Positions 53,453 to 61,581 of a stretch of 64,000 nucleotides of DNA are shown here, piece by piece. Every line of letters starts with the position of its first letter. The first letter of the stretch is position 1. The position numbers were made by a program, and so were the translations under genes. The DNA comes from Sphingobium sp. AP50 (GTDB taxonomy: Bacteria; Pseudomonadota; Alphaproteobacteria; Sphingomonadales; Sphingomonadaceae): contig NZ_FNYZ01000004.1 in assembly GCF_900109095.1 (NCBI RefSeq), positions 222,270-286,269 of the forward strand, written 5' to 3'. The notes under the pieces were generated by a model that was given only the letters and a program-made list of their open reading frames with translations, searched no databases and was not told the origin of the DNA.

Positions 53453-56400
53453 GCCTGATCAAACGCCGCACGCTGCTCAAGGGCGCAGGCGCGCTCGCTG
53501 GCCTGCCCGCCTTTGCGGCAAAGGCGCAGGAGGGCGGCGACCTGCGCATCACCGATCTGCGCGCCGAAGGGCTGGTCGATCCGATCGGCCTCGATCAGCA
53601 GGATGTGCGCCTGTCCTGGCGGCTGGAGAGCCGCGACCGCGCCGTGCGCCAGACCCGTTGCGAAGTGCAGGCGGCGAGCAGCCGCGCGCTGCTGGAGGCC
53701 GGCACGCCCGACCTGTGGCACGCAGGCGAAGTGCTGACCGACAAGAGCATGGACATGGGCTGGCTCGGCGCACCGCTGAAGTCGCGCCAGCGTGTCTGGT
53801 GGCGCGTGCTGGTGCGTGACGATCGCGGCGTGCGCGCCACCAGTCCGGTCGCCAGCTTCGAAATGGGCCTGCTCGATCCCGCCGACTGGCAGGCACGATG
53901 GATCGAGGCGCAGACCGATCTGGAGCGCGCAGACCGGGCCGCCGGATTGCACTGGATGCGCGGCGACCGGCCCGCCGACAAATCCCCGCGCCAGTTCCGC
54001 CTGTCCTTCACGCTCGACAAGGCGGAACAGGTCACGCTCTTTTCCATCGGCAATTTCCGGGTGCCGCGCGTCTGGCTCGACGGCGAACCCGTCGCCCTCC
54101 CCGCCCCCGGTCCGCATCGCTTTGGGGCGGAGCCGATCGCGCAAACGCAGCACAGCCTGTCCGCCGGTCGCCATGTCGTGGCGATCGAGGTAACGGACCC
54201 CGCCGGCTTCGATGAACCGCGCATGCATGAAATCGCCGCCGCAGCGATGATCCGCGCCGGCGATAAGCGCATCACCAGTCGGGATATGCGCACCGCAACC
54301 CACGCCCCCGATGGCTGGCAGTCTACCGGCTTCGATGACGCAAAGTGGGCCAAGGCGGAACGCTCCGCCAGCCAGCCACAGGCTTGGCCCCGCGTCGGCG
54401 CCTATATGCTGCGCCGCGACTTCAGCCTGAAGCGGCCCGTCCGTCAGGCCCGGCTGCGCATCACCGCGCTGGGCGCCTATATCGCGCAGATCAACGGCCA
54501 GCGCGTTGGCGACGCAGAGTTGGCGCCGGAAAGCAGCGACTTCCGCGAAACGGCGCTGCTGCGCACTTATGACGTGACCGCCCTGCTGCGCCCCGACGCC
54601 AATGCGATTGGCGCCCTGCTGGGCGAAGGCTGGTATGGCAGCTATCATGCCCCCGCCGGTCGCTATGCTTTTGGCCCGCCACCGCTGCGCCTGTTCGCGC
54701 AACTGGAGGTCGAACATGACGACGGTAGCCGGTCGGTCATCGCCACCGACGACAAATGGCAACTCCAGACCGACACGCCGATCACCCAGGCGGAAATCTA
54801 TTATGGTGAGGATTATGACGCCCGGCGCGAACAGCCCGGCTGGTCCAGCCCCGGCTTCCGCGCTACAGGCTGGACGCCCGTCCGCATCGGCCAGACCCCG
54901 CCCTGCCGCCTGCGCGCCCATGTCGCCCCGCCGATCCGCGCGATCGAACGGCGGCAACCCGTCACCATCCGCAGTTTCGATGGCGACCGCCATGTCGTCG
55001 ACTTCGGGCAGAATTTCGCCGGCTGGGCCGAATTGAAGGCTAAGGGCGCGGCGGGCCAGACCGTGTCGCTGCGCTTCGCGGAAATCCTGCATCCCGACGG
55101 CATGATCGACGTCGGCAATCTGCGCGCCGCGCGGGCATCCTGCCTCTATACCTTCCGGGGCGACCCGGCAGGCGAAAGCTATCAGCCCCATTTCACCTAT
55201 TTCGGTTTCCGCTATGTCGAAGTGAGCGGCCTTGGGCGCGCGCCGACGCCCGACGAAGTCACCGGCATCGTCCTGTCCAGCGCGCTGCCCGAAAGTGGCA
55301 AGCCGCTGGTCGAGAACCGCATCATCCAGGGCCTGTGGCAGAATAGCCGCTGGAGCCAGCGCTCCAACTTCTTCGGCGTGCCGACCGACTGCCCACAGCG
55401 CGACGAGCGGCTGGGCTGGACCGGCGACGCGCAGGTCTTCTGGGACGCCGCTGCCTTTACCATGGATGTCGGACCCTTCACCCATCGCTTCATGGGTGAC
55501 CTGCGCGATGCGCAGGGGCCGCGCGGCGAGTTTCCCGACTATGCACCGACCGGCTGGCGCGACCTGTCGCTGGGCGCCTCGCCCGGCTGGGCCGACGCGG
55601 GCATCATCCTGCCCTGGACGGCGTGGCAACGCTATGGCGACACCGCCATCGTCGATCGCAACTGGGCGACGATGACCCGCTACATGCGCTTCCTGTCCGA
55701 GCATAATCCCGACCATATCTGGCGGAACCTGCGCGGCTATGACTATGGCGACTGGGTCGCGCTCGACGCGCAGAAGCCTAGCGACGAGACGACGCCCAAG
55801 GATCTGATCGCCACTGCCATGTGGAAATATGCGGCCGACGCGATGACCGACATGGCGTTCGGATCGAAGCGCCAGCCCGAAGGCGATCGCTATCGCCAAT
55901 TGTCGGGCGACATCGCCACCGCCTTTGCCACGGCCTTCGTCAAGGCGGACGGCAGCGTCGGCAATGGATCGCATTGCGGTTACATCCTCGCGCTCCGCTT
56001 CGGACTGGTGCCCGAACCGCTGCGCGCCGCCGCCACCGCGAAACTGGCGGCCGATATCCGCCGCCGCGGCACGCTGATTTCCACTGGCTTCCTCGGCACG
56101 CCCTACAGCCTCGACGCGCTGGCCGATCAGGGGGAGGAGGCGCTGGTCTATGACCTGCTGCTGCGCACCGCCTTCCCCTCCTGGGGCTATATGATCGCCA
56201 AGGGAGCAACGACGATCTGGGAAAGGTGGAACGCCGACATGGTCGATTCCGCGATGAACAGCTATAATCATTATGCGCTGGGCGCGGTCGCCGGCTTCAT
56301 CTTCCGCCGGGTCGCCGGGATTGATCCGACCTCGGCCGGCTTCCTGACCTGGCGCTTCAACCCGGTGCTGGACAAGCGGCTGGAGCGCGGCGGCGCCAGC

Positions 56401-56646
56401 TATGACAGTGTGCTGGGGCCGATCCGCACCGACTGGCGCAACCGGGCGGACGGCTTCACGGCGCAGATCAGCATACCGGCCAACAGCCGCGCCGAAATCT
56501 GGCTGCCCGCTGCCTCCGTCGATGCGATCCGCGAAGGCGGCCGGACCATCGACGCCGCGCCGGGTCTTCGCCCGATCGGCCCGCGCGGCGACCGTTTCGT
56601 GCTGGAAGCCGGATCGGGCGACTACAGCTTCACCGTCGCGCGCTGA
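53449..56646 (+). CDS. Secreted GH78 alpha-L-rhamnosidase
   Basis: 1065 residues. A Tat-type signal (KRRTLLKGAGALAGLPAFAAKA) is followed by the Bac_rhamnosid_N fibronectin and jelly-roll domains and an (alpha/alpha)6 barrel. The barrel has NFFGVPTDCPQRDERLGWTGDAQVFWDAAAFTMD, the hallmark acid Asp/Glu region of GH78, plus FYFGFRYVEVSG-type FTYFGFRYVEVSGLG before it and GATTIWERWN. It removes terminal L-rhamnose from pectic or glycoside substrates in the periplasm. It ends 19 nt before a strong terminator. Confidence 0.93.
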   Translation: MSLIKRRTLLKGAGALAGLPAFAAKAQEGGDLRITDLRAEGLVDPIGLDQQDVRLSWRLESRDRAVRQTRCEVQAASSRALLEAGTPDLWHAGEVLTDKSMDMGWLGAPLKSRQRVWWRVLVRDDRGVRATSPVASFEMGLLDPADWQARWIEAQTDLERADRAAGLHWMRGDRPADKSPRQFRLSFTLDKAEQVTLFSIGNFRVPRVWLDGEPVALPAPGPHRFGAEPIAQTQHSLSAGRHVVAIEVTDPAGFDEPRMHEIAAAAMIRAGDKRITSRDMRTATHAPDGWQSTGFDDAKWAKAERSASQPQAWPRVGAYMLRRDFSLKRPVRQARLRITALGAYIAQINGQRVGDAELAPESSDFRETALLRTYDVTALLRPDANAIGALLGEGWYGSYHAPAGRYAFGPPPLRLFAQLEVEHDDGSRSVIATDDKWQLQTDTPITQAEIYYGEDYDARREQPGWSSPGFRATGWTPVRIGQTPPCRLRAHVAPPIRAIERRQPVTIRSFDGDRHVVDFGQNFAGWAELKAKGAAGQTVSLRFAEILHPDGMIDVGNLRAARASCLYTFRGDPAGESYQPHFTYFGFRYVEVSGLGRAPTPDEVTGIVLSSALPESGKPLVENRIIQGLWQNSRWSQRSNFFGVPTDCPQRDERLGWTGDAQVFWDAAAFTMDVGPFTHRFMGDLRDAQGPRGEFPDYAPTGWRDLSLGASPGWADAGIILPWTAWQRYGDTAIVDRNWATMTRYMRFLSEHNPDHIWRNLRGYDYGDWVALDAQKPSDETTPKDLIATAMWKYAADAMTDMAFGSKRQPEGDRYRQLSGDIATAFATAFVKADGSVGNGSHCGYILALRFGLVPEPLRAAATAKLAADIRRRGTLISTGFLGTPYSLDALADQGEEALVYDLLLRTAFPSWGYMIAKGATTIWERWNADMVDSAMNSYNHYALGAVAGFIFRRVAGIDPTSAGFLTWRFNPVLDKRLERGGASYDSVLGPIRTDWRNRADGFTAQISIPANSRAEIWLPAASVDAIREGGRTIDAAPGLRPIGPRGDRFVLEAGSGDYSFTVAR

Positions 56647-56664
56647 ACATCCCATCCCCCCGCT

Positions 56665-56696
56665 GGCCGCCCGATCCCTTCGGGCGGCCTTTTTTT
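56665..56696. terminator. Strong terminator between convergent GH78 and GH2 genes
   Basis: GGCCGCCCGA (56665-56674) pairs perfectly with TCGGGCGGCC (56680-56689), followed by seven T on the plus strand. It serves the GH78 transcript; no matching A-run precedes it, so it is mainly one-directional. Confidence 0.9.
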
Positions 56697-56701
56697 GCCC
56701 G

Positions 56702-58759
56702 TCAGGGCCGGGTCGCCCATGTCCAGCCCACCGCATCGGTCAGCATCTTGCCGCCCGCCTGCGCGCGCGCTTCGACCCGATTGTCGCCCTTGGCCAGATC
56801 GATATCCCAGGCGGCGATATGATCCTCCACTGGCACGCGCGTCCACGCCCCGTCATTCAGGCGCAGTTCGACCGTCGGCTGATTGCTGAAGACCTGCACC
56901 TTCACCCGCTGCGTCCGCTTCATCGCATCGCGGCGACTGGCGATATGCAGCATCGGCACGTCCGACCAGTTGGCCTGATACCAATAATAGGCATCCTTGC
57001 GGACCTTGCGGTCCTCCGTCACCAGCCCCTTGTCGTTAATCGCAGGCCTGTCGCCCTCATTGCGCTTGAAGGATGGGAAGTCGATCCCGACCCAGACGAA
57101 GGTCGACCAGAGGAAGGGCCGCTGCTTCATCTCACGCCAATGCTTGATGTGGAAATCGGTCTGATATTGTTCGGGGTGCCAGTAACCGTTGGACTCCGGC
57201 CGCTTCATCACCGGGTCTTCCTGATGCAGGATGCTCGCCCCCGCGCCATATTCGCTGACGCCGATGGGCCGGCCGGGCAGCTTGGCATGGAGTTCATCCG
57301 CCCAGGGTCCGATATCTTCCGACTTGGTCCAGTACCAGCCGAAATAGCGATTATAGGACACGGTATCGCTATGCTGCGCGATCGGATCGCTATCCTCCAG
57401 GCAGCAATGGGCATAGGTGGTCGGCCGGGTCGGATCGAGCGCCTTGGCCGTCGCCTGCAACTCGGCAAGGATGCGGTTGGAGGCGGCATCCGATTTGCGG
57501 ATTTCATTGCCGATGCCCCACAAAGCGACCGAGGGGTGATTGCCCGTCTGTCCGATCAGTTCGCGCATCTGCTCGACCAGATTTTCGCGAAACGCATCCG
57601 AGGGATCATGATCGTCGATCAGCGGCACTTCGGTCAGCAGCAACAGACCCAGTTCATCCGCCCGTTCATAGACGCGCTGCGGATGCTGCATATGGGCAAG
57701 GCGGATCGCGGTCGCGCCCATATCGGCAAATATCCCCAGATCCTCGTCGATCTCCGCATCGGTGACGATCGGCCCGCGCCCGAAGCGCGTGGGATGCTGG
57801 AGATTGACGCCGCGCATCGGATAGGGCGCGCCGTTCAGCAGCACGGTTCCGTCCGGCTTCATCGCGATGGTGCGCACGCCCAGCGGCACGCTCTGGCTGT
57901 CGATGATGCGCCCGCCCTCCACCACGTCCGTCACGACATGATAGAGATAAGGCGACTTGCGCCCCGCCCAGAGTTGCGGATTGGGCAGCGCGACCTGCTG
58001 CTTCACCGCGTCGCGCGCGCCGGGGGCCAAAGTGGCAGGCGCAACGGATCGCGCCACGACCTTGCCGCCCGCATCCACGATCCGGCTGCTGAGGGTGAAG
58101 CGGGCCGCCGCAGCACGGTCGTTGCGCAGCGCGACGGCGATGTCGATGGTCGCGCGGCGCGACTGGAGCGCGCTGGTCCGCACCTGCACCCCCGGCCCCG
58201 CATGATCGAGCCGGTCGATCGCCAGCGCATCGCTTTCGATCAGCGACACGCTGCGATAGAGGCCGCCAAAGACATTGAAGTCGCCATTGAGCGGCGCGAT
58301 ATGCGTGTCGCGGCTATTATCGACCCGCACCGCCAGCAGATTGCGCCCCGGCTTCAGCGCATCGGTCGCATCGACACGGAAGGCGCCATAGCCGCCCTGA
58401 TGCGCGCCGATCCTGCGACCGTTGAGCCAAATGTCGGCCTTCAGAGTCGCGCCGCCGAAATGCAGCAGATATCGCTTGCCTGGCTGCGGCTTGTGGTCGA
58501 TCTCCAGCCGATACCAGGCCGGACCGCGATAATAGACGCCCTCCGGCTCGCCCCGCGCCTTGGCCCCGCCAATGCCGCTGTCCTCGGCATTATAGCTATG
58601 CGGCACGCTGACCGGCGCCCATGCGCCATCATCGAAGCCGGGCGTTTGCGCCCCGGCGGCGTCCGCCTTGATGAAGTGCCAACCCGTGGCGAGCGGTGTT
58701 TCGGTAGCGGCCTGAGCCACGCCCGGCAACAGCAGGGCAAGCGCGAAAAGCGGACGCAT
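56702..58759 (-). CDS. Secreted GH2 glycoside hydrolase (beta-galactosidase-like)
   Basis: 685 residues from the ATG at 58759, chosen because GAAGGA lies 6 nt upstream and a signal peptide follows (MRPLFALALLLPGVAQA). The long frame upstream overlaps the GH28 gene and is not real. GH2 jelly roll (WAPVSVPHSYNAED, YYRGPAWYRLEID, GGYGAFRVDATDAL) and barrel (RGVNLQHPTRFGRG, IRLAHMQHPQRVYE) are complete; acid/base is the E of LWGIGNEIRKS and nucleophile the E of GVSEYGAGAS. It follows the GH28 gene by 10 nt in one operon. Confidence 0.9.
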   Translation of the reverse strand: MRPLFALALLLPGVAQAATETPLATGWHFIKADAAGAQTPGFDDGAWAPVSVPHSYNAEDSGIGGAKARGEPEGVYYRGPAWYRLEIDHKPQPGKRYLLHFGGATLKADIWLNGRRIGAHQGGYGAFRVDATDALKPGRNLLAVRVDNSRDTHIAPLNGDFNVFGGLYRSVSLIESDALAIDRLDHAGPGVQVRTSALQSRRATIDIAVALRNDRAAAARFTLSSRIVDAGGKVVARSVAPATLAPGARDAVKQQVALPNPQLWAGRKSPYLYHVVTDVVEGGRIIDSQSVPLGVRTIAMKPDGTVLLNGAPYPMRGVNLQHPTRFGRGPIVTDAEIDEDLGIFADMGATAIRLAHMQHPQRVYERADELGLLLLTEVPLIDDHDPSDAFRENLVEQMRELIGQTGNHPSVALWGIGNEIRKSDAASNRILAELQATAKALDPTRPTTYAHCCLEDSDPIAQHSDTVSYNRYFGWYWTKSEDIGPWADELHAKLPGRPIGVSEYGAGASILHQEDPVMKRPESNGYWHPEQYQTDFHIKHWREMKQRPFLWSTFVWVGIDFPSFKRNEGDRPAINDKGLVTEDRKVRKDAYYWYQANWSDVPMLHIASRRDAMKRTQRVKVQVFSNQPTVELRLNDGAWTRVPVEDHIAAWDIDLAKGDNRVEARAQAGGKMLTDAVGWTWATRP

Positions 58760-58769
58760 CGTCATTCCT

Positions 58770-60395
58770 TCAACTATATGTCTGGATATCGCCGATCTGG
58801 ATGCCGCTGCTGGCAGTCGATCGGATCGCAGTGTCGCGGGATTGTCGGGAGCGCAGGCCAGCCACCATCGCCCCCTGCACATCATCGAACAGGATGGCCG
58901 GCCGGGCATCCGCCGCCTCGACATCGAAGCTGACGTCGCGCAGGCTGATGTTGCGGGCATGGCGGACATAGAGGCCATGGGCCGGGAAGGCGCCCATGAA
59001 GCTGGGTTCCAGGCTGCTGGCCGGCCGTTCGGGGATGGCGCGGGCCGCATCCGCCGCGCTACCGCCGCCAGCGGAGCGGACATGGACGTTGGAAAAGCTC
59101 ACATCCTCGATCGGCTCGCCCGGATTGCCGACAATGCCGCAAGCAAAGGGGCCAGGCGCACCCGACACATTGATGTCGGAAAAGCGCACCCGCCGCACCT
59201 TGGACGGACCATTGCCACGCGGCGCCCGGTTGCGCGCCGCCAGCCGCACGAAGATGGGGTGATTGACCGGGTTACGCAGATTGATGTCGCTGAACGTCAC
59301 ATCCTCCAGTACGCCGCCGTCGATCGCGCCGAGTTGCAGTCCGCGCGTATGTTCGCAGGTACAGCCCGAAATCAGAATGTTGCGAAAGCCCGTCGCGGAA
59401 TCAGTGCCGAGCTTGATCCGCCCCAGCACGCCCACATCATCGACCGATTTATAGGGCGACGGACGATAGCGCCCGCCCACCACCGACCCCAGATCATAGC
59501 CGCTGGTCTTGCAACCGATGACAGTCACATCCTCGCAGAAGAGCGGCTCCTGCAAGGCGTAGCTGCTCTTCAGGACGATCGCGTCATCCTTGGGCGCGTT
59601 GACCAGGCAATTGCTGATCCGCACGTCGCGACAGCAATCGATGTCGATGCCGTCGCGATCGGTATCCACCGTCAGATTGTCGATCATGACATTGGTCGAT
59701 CCCAGCACATAGCAGGCGAAATGCCCGCCTTGCAGGATGGTGAAATCGCGCAGCAGCACATTGCGGCATCGGCGCAGCGCCACCGCCTTGTTCCCGCGCC
59801 CTTCATAGGCCATTTCGCGCGGGATCGCCCGACGCGCGGCATCGGCGGACAGGCCCTGTTCCTTCGGCGACTTCCACCCCTCTATGCCGTGCCAGCGCGG
59901 CGCCGGCCCTTCCCGGTCCAGCCCCAGACCATGGATCAGCCCGCGCCCGACGATCGCCACATCATTGACGCCGTCGCCATAGATCAGGGCATTGTGGAAA
60001 TGCGCGACACCATAGTCGACATATTGTTCGTCAAAAACGCCCTCTGGCAAATCATAGCGGCCCTTGTGCCGGCGCGGGTCCGCCGCCTCGATCAGGCTGC
60101 CCGGCATCAACAGCAGGGTGATGTAGCTTTTCAGGCGGATCGAGAAGCAGAGATAATGGCCCGGCGGCACCACCACCGTCCCGCCGCCCGCCGCGCTCGC
60201 TGCCTCGATCGCACGGTTGATGGCGTCGGAATCGATCGCGACGCCATCCCCCTTCGCGCCATGATCGCGGACATTGTAAAAGCCACTCAGCGATCCGGTC
60301 GCCCGTACCGGCGCGGATGCCATGGCGAAGGCCGCACCCAATCCCAAAGTCATGGCACGACGGCTGAATGCCGCGCGCTCGATCACGCCGCTCAT
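58770..60395 (-). CDS. Secreted GH28-family (polygalacturonase-like) beta-helix hydrolase
   Basis: 541 residues with a Tat-like signal (SRRAMTLGLGAAFAMASAPVRA). FYNVRDHGAKGDGVAIDSDAINRAIEAASAAGGGTVVVPPG is the family opening. Catalytic-site equivalents are the Asp in VDTDRDGIDIDC, the pair in KDDAIVLKS and RIK in GRIKLGTDS; the GHG motif is replaced by SGYDLGSV. Polygalacturonase, rhamnogalacturonase and other alpha-linked uronic or deoxysugar activities occur in GH28. Start at 60395 has GAGAGGATC upstream. Confidence 0.88.
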   Translation of the reverse strand: MSGVIERAAFSRRAMTLGLGAAFAMASAPVRATGSLSGFYNVRDHGAKGDGVAIDSDAINRAIEAASAAGGGTVVVPPGHYLCFSIRLKSYITLLLMPGSLIEAADPRRHKGRYDLPEGVFDEQYVDYGVAHFHNALIYGDGVNDVAIVGRGLIHGLGLDREGPAPRWHGIEGWKSPKEQGLSADAARRAIPREMAYEGRGNKAVALRRCRNVLLRDFTILQGGHFACYVLGSTNVMIDNLTVDTDRDGIDIDCCRDVRISNCLVNAPKDDAIVLKSSYALQEPLFCEDVTVIGCKTSGYDLGSVVGGRYRPSPYKSVDDVGVLGRIKLGTDSATGFRNILISGCTCEHTRGLQLGAIDGGVLEDVTFSDINLRNPVNHPIFVRLAARNRAPRGNGPSKVRRVRFSDINVSGAPGPFACGIVGNPGEPIEDVSFSNVHVRSAGGGSAADAARAIPERPASSLEPSFMGAFPAHGLYVRHARNISLRDVSFDVEAADARPAILFDDVQGAMVAGLRSRQSRDTAIRSTASSGIQIGDIQTYS

Positions 60396-60408
60396 GCTGC
60401 GATCCTCT

Positions 60409-60436
60409 CATTATGTTGTATGACGTATTACATAAT
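60409..60436 (-). promoter_or_regulatory. Operator-like palindrome and promoter for the GH28-GH2 genes
   Basis: Read leftwards, TTATGTAATACGTCATACAA is followed by CATAA; TTATGT and ACATAA form the outer arms of an imperfect 25-bp palindrome. TTGGCT and TAATAC spaced 16 nt give a promoter whose -10 lies inside the palindrome, so binding would repress. The best match elsewhere is the site at 3083. Confidence 0.6.
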
Positions 60437-60511
60437 GAAGGGCACAAGCCAAGCTTTTACGATCGCATTTACCTGTCTACTTCGGTGATGCTTTTAGCGG
60501 AGCGAACAGCG

Positions 60512-61333
60512 TTATTTCGCCTTCCGGTCCAGCGCCGGCATGACACGCTGCGCGATCAGCGCCGCTTCAGCCTCGCATCCCTGCGGCGGCGCGCTATTGG
60601 CCGCACGAAGCGTCGTCAGTTCCGCCCGCGCCGGGGCGAGGTCCGCCTGATAAGCCGGCTTGGTCGACACCAGCGCCATGGTCGCCGAAGCCGACTGCAT
60701 CCCGGCCTCCACCGCGCTCTCATTATGCGCGCCGCAAACGAACCGGCTGTCACCATAGGCGCGACCGCGCTGCAGGATTTGCTGCGCCCGGTCCGGTGCG
60801 ATCGCGGTCAGCACCAGCGCCCATGTCCAGCCCCGGGTCGTGTGGCCGGACGGATAGTCGAAGCTCATCTTGTTGCGCTTCTTGTCGAACAGTTCGGACG
60901 TCGGCTGGCAGACGGGGCCACGGTCGAAGGTGAAGGGCCGTTCGCGCTGATAGATATTCTTGGCGATATTGGTCTGCGCACTGGTGTCGCTCCCCGCCCG
61001 TTCCAGCACCGCCACCAGCCGGGGCGCATTGTCAGGCGTCAGGTTTACGCCGACCGCACAGCTATAATCATGCAGCAGAGCCGGAACGCTATAGTCCACA
61101 TCATTGGTCGCCAGCTTCCAGCGCGGCGTTCCTTCCAGCTTGCGGGTCGCGCGGAAAATCTTGCGATCGGTGTCGAACCGCGGATCACCGCGTCGCGGCG
61201 CCGGCTCCAGCACCGATGTCACATCAAATTCGCCCGGAGTCAGATAGCCTTCAGGTCGATCCGCACCAGAACCGGGCGCCGCGAAGGCGGTCGCGGCGAA
61301 CAGGGACAGGATGGCAGCTCTGGTGAATTTCAT
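60512..61333 (-). CDS. PAP2-family class A acid phosphatase-like protein with an altered motif
   Basis: 273 residues from the ATG at 61333 (AAGGG upstream), with a signal peptide MKFTRAAILSLFAATAFAAP. Class A non-specific acid phosphatase motifs are KNIYQRERP, YPSGHTTRGW and SRFVCGAHNESAVEAG. In the last one the Asp that normally follows the nucleophilic histidine (SR-x5-H-x3-D) is replaced by Ala, while the rest is intact. A longer upstream frame is a chance extension. The protein could remain a weak phosphatase or have another phosphoester role in the polysaccharide locus. It precedes the GH28 gene on the same strand. Confidence 0.82.
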   Translation of the reverse strand: MKFTRAAILSLFAATAFAAPGSGADRPEGYLTPGEFDVTSVLEPAPRRGDPRFDTDRKIFRATRKLEGTPRWKLATNDVDYSVPALLHDYSCAVGVNLTPDNAPRLVAVLERAGSDTSAQTNIAKNIYQRERPFTFDRGPVCQPTSELFDKKRNKMSFDYPSGHTTRGWTWALVLTAIAPDRAQQILQRGRAYGDSRFVCGAHNESAVEAGMQSASATMALVSTKPAYQADLAPARAELTTLRAANSAPPQGCEAEAALIAQRVMPALDRKAK

Positions 61334-61581
61334 GGCGAACCCTTTTTTTGGAACCCGGCGTCCCCGCATCCCTATGCTGGCGACACCGACAGATAACCGA
61401 CTTGTTGGCAGTGGCCTCTCCGACCAAGCCTGCGCATGACCAAAAAGGGCCAGCATTGTGCGCCGAGCCATGATCATTCCCCCCTCTCCCGCATTCCGGG
61501 CGGCAAAGCAATGACCGGCAGTGGATTGTAGAGTCGGTATCGGGACGGGCTGCCAATCACCTTATGGCCGCGCTCACCCAC
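61334..61581. other. Intergenic region between receptor and PAP2 genes
   Basis: 248 bp after the stop of the third TonB receptor. No ORF, hairpin terminator or copy of the operator-like site was found here; the PAP2 gene probably has its own promoter in this stretch. Confidence 0.4.

Noticed and set aside
53179..56736. 1185-codon minus-strand frame across the GH78 gene
   Set aside because: Antisense to GH78 with all its motifs; the frame is low-complexity and has no ribosome site.
56402..58933. 843-codon plus-strand frame across the GH2 gene at 56702
   Set aside because: Complement of a GH2 enzyme and spans the strong terminator at 56665.
58760..59083. N-terminal extension of the GH2 gene
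   Set aside because: Overlaps the GH28 gene; a signal peptide and GAAGGA ribosome site define the start at 58759.
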